Positions 7,962-16,646 of a stretch of 64,000 nucleotides of DNA are shown here, piece after piece; within the stretch, counting starts at the first letter, position 1, and every line of letters starts with the position of its first letter. Source of the stretch: a virus. A program made the translations under genes and the position numbers. Under the pieces are notes generated by a model. It was given only the letters and a program-made list of their open reading frames with translations, ran no database searches and had not been told where the DNA came from. The stretch spans positions 1 through 64,000 of the IMG/VR virus record IMGVR_UViG_3300042879_003514. One strand, 5' to 3'.

Positions 7962-8344
7962 AAATTATCTGGACTAATGGATGTTATGATATAGTACATA
8001 TTGGTCATATTAAATTATTTGAATATGCCAAATCTTTAGGAGATAAATTAATTGTTGGAATAGATTCAGATAAAAGAATAAAGTCTAGCAAAGGTGAATC
8101 AAGACCAATAAATAATGAACAATACAGGAAATTTATCTTAGAAAGCATCAGATTCATTGATGAGGTTGTTGTATTCGATACTTCTGATCAATTAGCTGAA
8201 CATATAAAAAATTTCAATATTGCAACTATAGTTGTTGGTGATGACTATAAAAACAAATACGTTATAGGCTCAGAATACGCTGACGTTATTTTCTTTCCAA
8301 AATTATCAAATATATCAACATCCAGTATACTAAAAAAAATATAA
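7958..8344 (+). CDS. hldC: HldC-like heptose-1-phosphate adenylyltransferase
   Basis: Cytidylyltransferase-like fold with the nucleotide-binding TNGCYDIVHIGHIKLFEYA (HxGH motif) and a closing ISTSSILKKI, as in domain II of HldE and in glycerol-3-phosphate cytidylyltransferases. 128 residues is the usual size for the stand-alone domain. The start is a TTG overlapping the kinase stop (TTGA). No ATG or GTG is available nearby. Together with the kinase it rebuilds the bifunctional HldE as two polypeptides. CTP rather than ATP use cannot be excluded from sequence. Confidence 0.8.
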   Translation: MKIIWTNGCYDIVHIGHIKLFEYAKSLGDKLIVGIDSDKRIKSSKGESRPINNEQYRKFILESIRFIDEVVVFDTSDQLAEHIKNFNIATIVVGDDYKNKYVIGSEYADVIFFPKLSNISTSSILKKI

Positions 8345-9210
8345 TGCAAATACTAATTACTGGATCATCTGGTTTTATAGGCTCTTGTTTATTTAATCAA
8401 TTAAAAAATGACAACAAGATATTTACTTCAGATTTTATAAATCTCAATAATAATGAATATCATATAAGTCCAGAAAATCTTGACGCAAATCTTCTTAGAC
8501 AAATGGACATAATTGTTCATCTTGGCGCTATTTCAGAAACAAATGCAGACAAAAAAGAAGAAATTTTTGAAAAAAATATACTATCATCTCTGAATATATT
8601 ACAAAATTCAAAAACTGATTGTAAAATTATTTATGCTTCTTCTGCATCTGTATATGGAACACAGAAGTCTTCCATTAAAGAAGAAGATAATCATGAATTT
8701 GGAACCAGCAGTTATGCACAATCTAAACTAATACTAGATAATATTGTTAGATCTTTTTTTAATCATAGAAATATAATTGGATTAAGATTTTTTAATGTAT
8801 GTTCTTTTAATAATGAGTCTCATAAAAAACAACCGAGTCCCACATACAAATTTTTACAACAACTAAAAACAGAAAAACAAATTAGATTATTTCACAACTC
8901 AAACTCTATATATAGAGACTTTATTTTTATAGATGATGTAATATCAATTATTAATTTTTTTATGTTTAATAACAGAGTCACAGAGGCTAATATTTTCAAT
9001 ATTGGATCTGGTATACCAGTCTCTTTTGAACAAATAGCAGACGAACTGATCAATAAAATAGGTTATGGTAAAAAAATCTATATTGATAAACCAAATAATC
9101 TAACGAATAATTATCAAGAGTATACTTGTGCAAACATAGAGAAACTTAGGAAATATGGCTATAAACAAAATATTCCATCAATTATAGAATATATAAAAAA
9201 TTATGAATGA
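8344..9210 (+). CDS. hldD: HldD-like ADP-heptose 6-epimerase
   Basis: Extended short-chain dehydrogenase with the NAD(P) motif TGSSGFIG at the N-terminus and catalytic Ser/Tyr-x3-Lys (YASSASVYG, then SYAQSKL). Beyond the generic fold it shares landmarks with HldD: HLGAISETNADK, the QPSPTYKFLQQL stretch, SIYRDFIFIDDV and NIFNIGSG. HldD inverts C6 of ADP-D-glycero-D-manno-heptose to the L-glycero form used in LPS cores. It is coupled to the adenylyltransferase by a TAATG overlap. A related nucleotide-sugar epimerase is the alternative. Confidence 0.8.
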   Translation: MQILITGSSGFIGSCLFNQLKNDNKIFTSDFINLNNNEYHISPENLDANLLRQMDIIVHLGAISETNADKKEEIFEKNILSSLNILQNSKTDCKIIYASSASVYGTQKSSIKEEDNHEFGTSSYAQSKLILDNIVRSFFNHRNIIGLRFFNVCSFNNESHKKQPSPTYKFLQQLKTEKQIRLFHNSNSIYRDFIFIDDVISIINFFMFNNRVTEANIFNIGSGIPVSFEQIADELINKIGYGKKIYIDKPNNLTNNYQEYTCANIEKLRKYGYKQNIPSIIEYIKNYE

Positions 9211-9589
9211 CCAAATTAACGAACAATTACAGATAATAGCATCTCAAATAAATTTTAACGATAAAAAAAGACTATTATTTATTGTACCAGAGAGTGCTGG
9301 AGACATATTTTTATGCACAAGCCTATTACCAAATCTTAAAATTATGTATCCTGATTTTGAAATTTATTTTTCGTGTTATCCTAGATATCAGTCAATACTA
9401 AAAAATAATCCAAACATAACCAAAGTTATAAATTATTATCCCGTGATGGACAATCAAATTATAATGGAGGGTACAGGAGAATGGTCAGGATTGTTTGATA
9501 TTAGTATAATGGCTACTACTCTAACACAAAGAATTATTAATTATTTACATAATGGACTTAGTCAAATTATGTTCGATATGAGGAACTAA
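9203..9589 (+). CDS. N-terminal half of a GT9 heptosyltransferase-like protein
   Basis: The 128 residues match the N-terminal Rossmann domain of GT9 (heptosyltransferase family): LLFIVPESAGDIFLCTSLLP, then KIMYPDFEIYF and a NPNITKVI segment. The frame ends at TAA 9587-9589, and an ATG in the same frame follows at once, opening the C-terminal half. Read together the two give about 312 residues, a normal GT9 length. It lies directly after the ADP-heptose genes, making ADP-heptose a plausible donor. Confidence 0.75.
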   Translation: MNDQINEQLQIIASQINFNDKKRLLFIVPESAGDIFLCTSLLPNLKIMYPDFEIYFSCYPRYQSILKNNPNITKVINYYPVMDNQIIMEGTGEWSGLFDISIMATTLTQRIINYLHNGLSQIMFDMRN

Positions 9590-10144
9590 ATGCACATTCT
9601 AGAAACATACGCTCTGCTGTCTGGATCAAAAATTAATAAATGTTTTATTGAAGAAGAAGTAATAGAGTTACCTAAAAATAAATATGTTACATTTCATCCC
9701 TTTAGTCCTAAAGGAAATAGTAGGCAGTATGATCATTGGAATATAGTTATAAGATCATTAATAAATAATAATTTTGAGTATGAAATAATTCAAGTAGGAG
9801 AATTATCTGATACTAAATATGATCACACCAATACCTCTTATCTTGGTAAAACAAATTATCATTCATTGGCTTATTTAATTAAAAATGCTAGTCTCCATTT
9901 AGGATATGATAGTCTGCCAATTCACTTGGCTTCTTATTATGATATACCAATAGTAGGCATTTACGCATGGTATGCAAAAAATTGTGGCCCATACTTCTCA
10001 TCTTCTAAAAAAGTAAAAATATTGGAACCAGATTTTACAAAGACAAAACCTACATATGGTGATACAGACCCATATAGATTAATAAATAATATTTTACCAG
10101 ATGATATATGTTTAGCTATAAATAGTTTACTAGGAATTAAATAA
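9590..10144 (+). CDS. C-terminal half of the same GT9-like protein
   Basis: In frame with the preceding ORF across a single TAA. It opens with MHILETYALLSGSK, which is mid-protein sequence in intact GT9 enzymes. It carries the donor-binding C-terminal signature NASLHLGYDSLPIHLASYYD with the conserved Asp-Ser and His-Leu-Ala. The TAAATG junction would allow termination-reinitiation, so the enzyme may be made in two pieces. Alternatively the TAA is a nonsense mutation or a sequencing error. Confidence 0.75.
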   Translation: MHILETYALLSGSKINKCFIEEEVIELPKNKYVTFHPFSPKGNSRQYDHWNIVIRSLINNNFEYEIIQVGELSDTKYDHTNTSYLGKTNYHSLAYLIKNASLHLGYDSLPIHLASYYDIPIVGIYAWYAKNCGPYFSSSKKVKILEPDFTKTKPTYGDTDPYRLINNILPDDICLAINSLLGIK

Positions 10145-10145
10145 T

Positions 10146-11087
10146 ATGAATATAAGTGTCAGACTTGAGGGCGGTCTTGGGGATTGTTTGTTGGGTAATA
10201 GGTTTGTTGCCGCAATTAAAGAAAAATATCCACAAGCATCTATTACAGCATACATTGATAGTGAAGGTAAGACTTTTCAAAAGGAAGCTCTGGAAAGTTT
10301 ATACCCATCTATGTATAAAGAAATAAAGATTATTCAATCAAAAAAATATAAAGAATTTTGGATAGATTGTCAATTTGGTGCAGATAACTATCATGGCGGC
10401 TTGGAGAACGTACCAGACGATATCTTGTCAGAAATGAAATCTTATGACAAATTTTATGATCTGCATATTGATTCTCTTAAATGGTTAGATTATGATTTTG
10501 ATTGGCTTAGATATTTTAAATATTTTCCTAGACCAGAAATTACTAACAATAGTAGTGAGGATTATATAGTATGTCATTTAGCTAGTGCAGCATCGGTTGG
10601 ACATAGACTAGACATATCTTATCTAAAAACATTATTAACAAAATTACATGATACTATAACGCAAAATATTTATTTAATCTCAACTGTAGAAACGAATCAT
10701 TTTTATGATTCTGTATCTCATCTCAGTAGAATGAAAATTTTTAATGGATCAATTAAAGATGTGTCATCTCTTATTTCAAATGCGAAGATGATGATATCAA
10801 CAGATAGCGGCTTTAGATACATTGCATATGGATATAGTATTCCTACAATAACGTATTCTCAGCAATCACCACACCCGTGCTTTGCCTTACCAAGCCATCA
10901 ATTAAGATGGTTAATGTTTCCTGAAACATGTTTTCCTTTAAATTTTGATGCTGATTTTATATGCGATTTAACACATAAGATTATTCACAATAATGGATAT
11001 ATATTATTACCATACTTACAGAATTTTGATTTACAAGCTGTTCGTAGAGTATATACCATAAATAAAGAAAAGACATTATTAAAATGA
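10146..11087 (+). CDS. GT9-like (GT-B fold) glycosyltransferase
   Basis: A second heptosyltransferase-like protein, 313 residues. The N-terminal RLEGGLGDCLLGNRFVAAI resembles the GT9 glycine loop and the C-terminal ISNAKMMISTDSGFRYIAYG the donor-site helix. Between them lies a poorly conserved linker. No membrane segment. ATGA overlap with the FkbM methyltransferase gene. It is more divergent from WaaC/WaaF than the split copy, so donor use is uncertain. Confidence 0.7.
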   Translation: MNISVRLEGGLGDCLLGNRFVAAIKEKYPQASITAYIDSEGKTFQKEALESLYPSMYKEIKIIQSKKYKEFWIDCQFGADNYHGGLENVPDDILSEMKSYDKFYDLHIDSLKWLDYDFDWLRYFKYFPRPEITNNSSEDYIVCHLASAASVGHRLDISYLKTLLTKLHDTITQNIYLISTVETNHFYDSVSHLSRMKIFNGSIKDVSSLISNAKMMISTDSGFRYIAYGYSIPTITYSQQSPHPCFALPSHQLRWLMFPETCFPLNFDADFICDLTHKIIHNNGYILLPYLQNFDLQAVRRVYTINKEKTLLK

Positions 11088-11737
11088 ATGAATTTAATAT
11101 ATATAAAAAATATATAACATCAGATAGTATATGTTATGATATCGGTGCTCATATAGGTGAAATTGCTATACAGATGAAAGAACATTGTGCCGAAGTATAT
11201 GCTTTTGAGCCATCACAAAATAATTTTAATATTTTAAAATCTAATTGTGAAAAACTAGATATTAAATGTTTTGATATAGCGCTAAACGATAAGTCTTATG
11301 ATTGCCTCACTCCGTTCAAAGACTGTAGAACTGATTATATTGACAATAGTGGCAAAAAAATGGATACTATACAGCATATCAAATATGATACCTTAAAAAA
11401 TATAATCACTACATACTCATTACCAAATCCTTCTTTCATAAAAATTGATATAGAAGGAATGGAAAGCATTGTTCTTAAAACACTAGATTTTTTATTTACT
11501 GGATGTAGACCAGTTATATATGTTGAAATTCATGCACAACCTAAAGATCTTGATAATCAAAACTATACAAACAATCCTCATTGGTTATGGGTTGAAGATG
11601 GCGGATTTGATTTTAATATTCTAAAAAAATATTCATATAATATAGTATTTGAGTCAAACATCCTACCAAATGACACAGACTGGAACCCAAGACCAGGAAC
11701 ACACTCCGGATATTTATTACTACCAAACCAAGGCTAA
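11084..11737 (+). CDS. FkbM-family SAM-dependent methyltransferase
   Basis: Class I methyltransferase of the FkbM type: the SAM motif CYDIGAHIGEIAIQ, the acidic residue in VYAFEPSQNNF, and the family signature FIKIDIEGMESIVL, then VIYVEIHA. FkbM enzymes O-methylate sugars or polyketides and are frequent in polysaccharide and glycoprotein-glycan clusters. Four bases overlap the previous gene. Likely acceptor: a hydroxyl of the glycan built by the neighbouring transferases. Confidence 0.85.
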   Translation: MNEFNIYKKYITSDSICYDIGAHIGEIAIQMKEHCAEVYAFEPSQNNFNILKSNCEKLDIKCFDIALNDKSYDCLTPFKDCRTDYIDNSGKKMDTIQHIKYDTLKNIITTYSLPNPSFIKIDIEGMESIVLKTLDFLFTGCRPVIYVEIHAQPKDLDNQNYTNNPHWLWVEDGGFDFNILKKYSYNIVFESNILPNDTDWNPRPGTHSGYLLLPNQG

Positions 11738-11742
11738 TAATA

Positions 11743-12423
11743 ATGATTGACAGAAATAAAATTTGTTTAGCATCAATTCATACGCCAGATATGCAAATAT
11801 TAGCAGATATTACCTGGGATATGAACAAGAAAAAATATTGTGAAACCAAAGGATATGATTATAGATTGAAGATTCAAACTGAACCATATAGTGGTTTTGA
11901 TAAAATTTTATTTTTAGATACAATCATACAAGAAAATAAATTTGAGTGGATTTTATGGTGCGATTGTGATACTTTAATTACTAATTTTAATAAAAATATA
12001 GAAGACATTATAGATACTAATTTTCATTTTTTTCTAACTAAGGATTATAACGATATAAACGGTGGTGTTTTCTTATTTAATACTTCAACTAAAGGTCTTA
12101 AGTATTTTTATCATATTAAAGAAAAAATGTATGAATTTGCATCTCAGAATGTTTATAAATTTGGAGAAGAACAAACAGCGATGATCTATACTCATAATGA
12201 TCCGCAATTTTCTGATACTATTAAAATATTACCACAAAGATCTATGAATAGTTATCCTTATGATAAAGTATATGGTCATCCAAATGGATATCTTGATAAA
12301 CTAGGTTTTAATGGTAATTGGCAAAAGGGAGATTTTATAATCCATATCCCCGGTTTTGGTCCAGACTTATTTCATAAAAGAATGGAACATTTTAATTATT
12401 TTATAAATGAGGTTATTCAATGA
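11743..12423 (+). CDS. GT34-like (galactosyltransferase GMA12/MNN10-type) enzyme
   Basis: The DXD motif lies in EWILWCDCDTLITN (Asp74 and Asp76). Later landmarks of the GT34 fold follow: DINGGVFLFNTS, EEQTAM and GDFIIHIPGFG with the metal-ligand His. In fungi and plants the family transfers galactose or xylose. Phage and bacterial members are mostly uncharacterised. 226 residues, soluble, with an ATGA overlap to the next methyltransferase gene. Confidence 0.8.
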   Translation: MIDRNKICLASIHTPDMQILADITWDMNKKKYCETKGYDYRLKIQTEPYSGFDKILFLDTIIQENKFEWILWCDCDTLITNFNKNIEDIIDTNFHFFLTKDYNDINGGVFLFNTSTKGLKYFYHIKEKMYEFASQNVYKFGEEQTAMIYTHNDPQFSDTIKILPQRSMNSYPYDKVYGHPNGYLDKLGFNGNWQKGDFIIHIPGFGPDLFHKRMEHFNYFINEVIQ

Positions 12424-12980
12424 ATATAAGCTTAATCAAACCTAATGGAGCAGCAGTTGATGTTGCACACGGTATGTTGATATTTGGCTCAATGCTATCT
12501 GCTAAACCTAATAATATATTAGAAATTGGTATAGGTACAGGTTTTATTACCAATCTTTTACTAGATGGTGTCGCACACAACCAATCTGGACATCTAACAT
12601 CTGTGGATAATTTTTATGACTTGGGTGGTAATTTACCTAATCAAGTTTTAGACAAATTAAAGCAAAGAGATAATCTTAGTATCATAGCGCCAATTGAAGA
12701 AAAAGATTTCGTTTTATCGTGTAAAGATAATCAATACGATTTTTTAGTTTCGGATGGCGATCATGTTCATGCCGGGGAGTGGGTAGATGAAATTTTTCGT
12801 ATAATGAAACCAAATTCTTTTATGTTTTTTCATGATATAAATAATACTGGCTTCCCAGGACTATATAACTATAAGATACTATCTGATAAATATAATAAAC
12901 CCAACTATTTATTTACAAAATCTTCTAGGGACGATGAAGAATGTCATAGAGGACTATTAATGGTAATTAATAAAAAATGA
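12420..12980 (+). CDS. Class I SAM-dependent methyltransferase
   Basis: The SAM-binding motif I is ILEIGIGTGFITNLLL near residue 35, the acidic motif II is TSVDNFYD, and a YDFLVSDGDHVHAGEWV segment matches the Methyltransf_24-type sugar methyltransferases, in which Asp/His near motif III bind metal. The FFHDIN motif fits the same group. 186 residues. It lies within an unbroken chain of ATGA-overlapped genes and probably methylates a sugar hydroxyl. Confidence 0.8.
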   Translation: MNISLIKPNGAAVDVAHGMLIFGSMLSAKPNNILEIGIGTGFITNLLLDGVAHNQSGHLTSVDNFYDLGGNLPNQVLDKLKQRDNLSIIAPIEEKDFVLSCKDNQYDFLVSDGDHVHAGEWVDEIFRIMKPNSFMFFHDINNTGFPGLYNYKILSDKYNKPNYLFTKSSRDDEECHRGLLMVINKK

Positions 12981-13636
12981 AATCTTTTTTTAAACGATAC
13001 GAAAATGGTGATAGGCCACTAGGGTCGAGATTGGCCACACTTAAAATAGCACTTAGTCTATTAGACAGAGACAAAAGTAATAATTTTGTAGAAACAGGAA
13101 CAACAAGAAAAACTATTGTTACACACCCAAATATTGAAGATAGGGCTGCTGATGGTGGATCTACATTATTGTTTGCGGATTTTGTTTATAATTATGGTGG
13201 TCATGTCTGGACTTGTGATATAGAAAAATCAAATATAGATAATTGTAAAATAGCTACTGAAGAATATAAAAAACATATTTCTTATCAGACAGAAGATTCA
13301 GTTATCTTTTTACAAAACTTTACAGATAGTATAGATTTTTTATATTTAGATTCGCTAGATAGTCAGAGTCCAAACGCGAACCAGCATCAACTAGAAGAAA
13401 TCAAAGCAGCTTATAGTAAATTAAATTATACATCAATAATAGTGCTTGATGATATGGGTAGTAAAACAACACTATCATCATCTTTTTTAAGAAATAATAA
13501 TTGGTGTCAAATCTTATTAGATATACCATACCCATCCAATTATAATAATTTTATTCAATGTGTTTTTGTTCACGAAAGTTTATTATATATTGATCATTCT
13601 CAGATTCCTCTAGAACTTAGATATAAAAATATATGA
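12977..13636 (+). CDS. SAM-methyltransferase-like protein (Methyltransf_24-like)
   Basis: Begins with a long helix, then FVETGTTR in place of the usual glycine motif, GGSTLLFADFVYNYGG, VWTCDIEKSN as motif II, and DFLYLDSLDS and IIVLDDMG as the metal-site acids. The first motif is unusual because the glycines are spread out, so SAM binding is likely but not certain. The fold and the neighbouring methyltransferase support a role in glycan methylation. ATGA overlaps on both sides. Confidence 0.65.
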   Translation: MKSFFKRYENGDRPLGSRLATLKIALSLLDRDKSNNFVETGTTRKTIVTHPNIEDRAADGGSTLLFADFVYNYGGHVWTCDIEKSNIDNCKIATEEYKKHISYQTEDSVIFLQNFTDSIDFLYLDSLDSQSPNANQHQLEEIKAAYSKLNYTSIIVLDDMGSKTTLSSSFLRNNNWCQILLDIPYPSNYNNFIQCVFVHESLLYIDHSQIPLELRYKNI

Positions 13637-14340
13637 AAATAGCAATGCAGTTGGCGGCAAATCGCAGATCTTTTCATAGATGTTATGATTCTTTTTATAA
13701 AAATATTCTATCTACTCTAAAACCTGACGTATTTATACACACCTGGGAATTACATGGTAACGAAAGACCAGATGTTACCACAGACGGGCCAAATCAAGAA
13801 TATATTGACTTATATAAACCAAATGCTTATTTAATAGAAGATCTAGTTTATGATTATCAACCATTAAATACCATGGTTCATCATTTTACATCCAGATTCA
13901 AAGTAAATCAATTACGTAAAGAATATGAAATAAAAAATAATATTAAATACGATATTATTATTATGGGTAGGCCAGATGTTAGACTAATTAATCCAGATAA
14001 GTCTAATTTGTATTCGTCAGTAAAAGGATCGGAACTTAAACCAGAATACTTGGAAATGGTAACAGAAGATAGTATCTGGATACATCATTTTAAAAATGGT
14101 TTACCGGCAGATTATTTTTTTTATTCTTCACCTAAGTGGATGGATATAGGAATAGAAGGTTGCTTTAATAATCTTGATAAGCTATCTATATACAAGCCAG
14201 GATCAGAAAGACTATGGTGGTATATCTTACAACAAAATGGATTTGATAAAAACTGGTTTAAATATTATGGTAATTCTATCCATGATCAAGAACATATTGA
14301 TAAGTCATATAAATTATTTGATATAGAGTGTGTTAGATGA
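13633..14340 (+). CDS. Putative surface-glycan glycosyltransferase-like protein
   Basis: 235 residues with the pattern DVFIHTWELHG near the N-terminus and YDIIIMGRPDVRLI in the middle, followed by conserved Trp/Tyr-rich segments (DSIWIHHF, RLWWYIL). I have seen this pairing in uncharacterised proteins of polysaccharide clusters and in WavE-like LPS proteins. No DXD is obvious, though RPDV could substitute. Function is inferred mainly from context between methyltransferase genes. Confidence 0.5.
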   Translation: MKIAMQLAANRRSFHRCYDSFYKNILSTLKPDVFIHTWELHGNERPDVTTDGPNQEYIDLYKPNAYLIEDLVYDYQPLNTMVHHFTSRFKVNQLRKEYEIKNNIKYDIIIMGRPDVRLINPDKSNLYSSVKGSELKPEYLEMVTEDSIWIHHFKNGLPADYFFYSSPKWMDIGIEGCFNNLDKLSIYKPGSERLWWYILQQNGFDKNWFKYYGNSIHDQEHIDKSYKLFDIECVR

Positions 14341-14969
14341 AATACAGTAAATTCTATGAAACATATGGCCATTCATATGAGGAATATAATAGATCTCATA
14401 AGGATCGTTTAGATTTTTTAGTAGAGGATCTTAGATTAAATAAATTAGAAAATCATTTAATTGCGGATATAGGTTGTGGATTAGGTTTTATATATAATAG
14501 ACTAAATTTAGAAATTCAAAAAAATTATCATGGTTATGACGGAGCAGAAATTAAGGATTGTCCTTTCAATTATATTCAAACAGATCTAGACACCTTTACT
14601 ACAAATGAACAAGATAAGTATGATGTTGTTTTTTGTTTTGAAACAATAGAGCATTTAACAAATCCATATAATTGTTTGTTACAAATTAAAAAGATGCTCA
14701 AGCAGGATCATTATCTTTACTTAACTATACCCAACGTACAAACAACTCATAATACTATTTATCCAGGACTATTGTATCCAGTAGATAATTTTATTGTGTT
14801 TTTAAAACAATTGGCATTTGATATTCAGAGACATATAATCCACGATAAATCCTTTTATCAAGAAGTATTTATATTAAAAAATAAAGATTGGTCTAATAGT
14901 AAAATGCTATGGGAAAAAACAGAAGATAAATTTTATAATATTCCGCCACACATATCTGTTAATTTATAA
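14337..14969 (+). CDS. Class I SAM-dependent methyltransferase
   Basis: Clear motif I LIADIGCGLGFIY, motif II YHGYDGAE, and VVFCFETIEHL followed by the YLYLTIPNVQT strand, as in the Methyltransf_11/23 group. 210 residues. The region after residue 150 is a variable substrate cap. The stop directly abuts the next start (TAA then ATG). The fourth methyltransferase of the island. Confidence 0.8.
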   Translation: MKYSKFYETYGHSYEEYNRSHKDRLDFLVEDLRLNKLENHLIADIGCGLGFIYNRLNLEIQKNYHGYDGAEIKDCPFNYIQTDLDTFTTNEQDKYDVVFCFETIEHLTNPYNCLLQIKKMLKQDHYLYLTIPNVQTTHNTIYPGLLYPVDNFIVFLKQLAFDIQRHIIHDKSFYQEVFILKNKDWSNSKMLWEKTEDKFYNIPPHISVNL

Positions 14970-15779
14970 ATGAAAGCAATAGGATTTAATCAAGGTCAAT
15001 ATGGTGATCTTGTAATAAACTTGATAGCCTGCAAAGCATTTAAAGAAAAATTTCCAGGTAGTCAGTTAGTTTTTGGGATTAATCAAAAATACGAATCTAT
15101 TAAAGAAATATTTTTATATAATAAGCTTATTGATGATATACATGTCTGGGAATCCTATAATGATTGGCCATCTATCAATGATAAAAAGTTCATTAATGAG
15201 AACGAATTTAACTATGTATTCAATCCTATGCCGCTCCATAGTAGAGAAGATTGGTATTTATGTTTTCATCAGACGCAAGAAGTCTGTTTGATGCACGGAT
15301 TAGAACCACCACAAATTCTACAGGCAGAATTAAATCAATACTTCAATACCGAAAGACGCAACGGATATGTTGCAGTCAATCTCTTTGCTGAAACACTAGC
15401 GGATTCTCCAAAAATACCAAATTTAGACAAAGCTAAAGATTATTGTATTTTATTAAAAAAACTAGGATATAAGCCAGTACAAATTGGATTACATTCAGAT
15501 CCACAAATTTGTGAAGATAGATTTATAGGGACTTTTTTTGATACTATTAAATTTTCATTAGGTTGTGATTTTGTTTTTACAGTTGATTCTGCTATATCTT
15601 GGATTATGTCTGGATATAAACATAGAGTATTAGGAATCTATAACTATAAGTATTATCGTGGCGCTACGACATCAAAAACTTGGCAACCAATCAATCCTAA
15701 TGCTTTGTATATAGAATCAGATAATATTAATATAGATAATGAAATTATAGCTAGTCAGGTCAAATATTATGATAATTGA
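14970..15779 (+). CDS. GT9-like (GT-B fold) glycosyltransferase, compact
   Basis: 269 residues resembling a shortened heptosyltransferase: N-terminal GFNQGQYGDLVINLIACKAF with FPGSQLVFG, and a C-terminal donor-site-like GCDFVFTVDSAISWIMSGY where Asp-Ser takes the place of the usual D-S-G/L-P motif. The glycine loop is degenerate. Overlaps the next gene by 11 bases. Third GT9-like gene in 6 kb, consistent with duplication and divergence. Confidence 0.65.
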   Translation: MKAIGFNQGQYGDLVINLIACKAFKEKFPGSQLVFGINQKYESIKEIFLYNKLIDDIHVWESYNDWPSINDKKFINENEFNYVFNPMPLHSREDWYLCFHQTQEVCLMHGLEPPQILQAELNQYFNTERRNGYVAVNLFAETLADSPKIPNLDKAKDYCILLKKLGYKPVQIGLHSDPQICEDRFIGTFFDTIKFSLGCDFVFTVDSAISWIMSGYKHRVLGIYNYKYYRGATTSKTWQPINPNALYIESDNINIDNEIIASQVKYYDN

Positions 15780-16569
15780 TTGTTTTCCATTTTTTAATGA
15801 ACTAGATATTTTAGAAATTAGACTAAATATTCTTAATGATTTTGTAGATAAATTTATTTTAGTAGAAGCATCCAAAACACAATCAAAATTAGATAAGCCA
15901 TTTTATTTTGAAGAAAATAAGAAAAGATTTGATAAATTCTTAGATAAAATAATTCATATTAAAGTTACAGATTATCCAGATCAAAGTGGATGGGAGATGG
16001 AAAATTATCAAAGAAATTGTATTTTAAAAGGTTTAAATAATATTGAATTAAGCACTGATGATATTATTGGAATATCTGATGTGGACGAAATTTGGTCTCC
16101 AAATTGTATGGATTTAGTAAAATCAAATATAAAATATAACAATATTATCTCTATAGACATGAGATATCTCGTATTTTTTCTTAATTTAGAAACAGTTAAT
16201 AAAAGATGGATCGGCTCAGTATTCACTACTGCTAAACTTTTAGAAAAATATTCTCCTCAACATCTAAGAAATATAAAAGACCATGTTTATAATTTAAACG
16301 ATATGGGATGGCATTTTGGTTATCAGGGAGGCAAAGAAAAAGTTTATGAAAAATACTTATCCTGTATTGAGCCTTTAGATAAAAGTAAATTACCTAATAA
16401 AGAAAAATTTTTTCAAGAATTTAATAACAGAATTAAAGATAATGGGTCTTTTATTTTTTCTGATAACTTATCAGATCATAATATAAAATTAAATAAATTT
16501 GATACTAGTCAGCTTCCAGACTTCATTGTGCAAAATTTATCTAGTTATCACCATATGATACTAGAGTAA
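15769..16569 (+). CDS. GT17-like N-acetylglucosaminyltransferase family protein
   Basis: The opening IIDCFPFFNELDILEIRLNI and FILVEASKTQSK are the signature of GT17 (family of the eukaryotic bisecting GlcNAc transferase). A DDIIGISDVDEIW segment supplies the acidic catalytic region and MGWHFGYQGG the conserved Trp-His-Phe. About 266 residues, normal for bacterial and phage versions. Last gene before a short gap with a possible promoter. The acceptor is unknown. Confidence 0.8.
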   Translation: MIIDCFPFFNELDILEIRLNILNDFVDKFILVEASKTQSKLDKPFYFEENKKRFDKFLDKIIHIKVTDYPDQSGWEMENYQRNCILKGLNNIELSTDDIIGISDVDEIWSPNCMDLVKSNIKYNNIISIDMRYLVFFLNLETVNKRWIGSVFTTAKLLEKYSPQHLRNIKDHVYNLNDMGWHFGYQGGKEKVYEKYLSCIEPLDKSKLPNKEKFFQEFNNRIKDNGSFIFSDNLSDHNIKLNKFDTSQLPDFIVQNLSSYHHMILE

Positions 16570-16584
16570 ATAAAAAAACGAACA

Positions 16585-16612
16585 TTGATTTTTTCATGGA
16601 TCGCACTATTCA
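16585..16612 (+). promoter_or_regulatory. Possible weak promoter before the RfbH-like gene
   Basis: TTGATT (16585-16590) and TATTCA (16607-16612) with a 16-base spacer, in the 77-base gap before ATG 16647. The -10 match is poor. It is listed because the spacer equals that of the three clear promoters here. Confidence 0.3.
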
Positions 16613-16646
16613 TAATTGGTGAAAATACAGCAAGATACTGAATATA

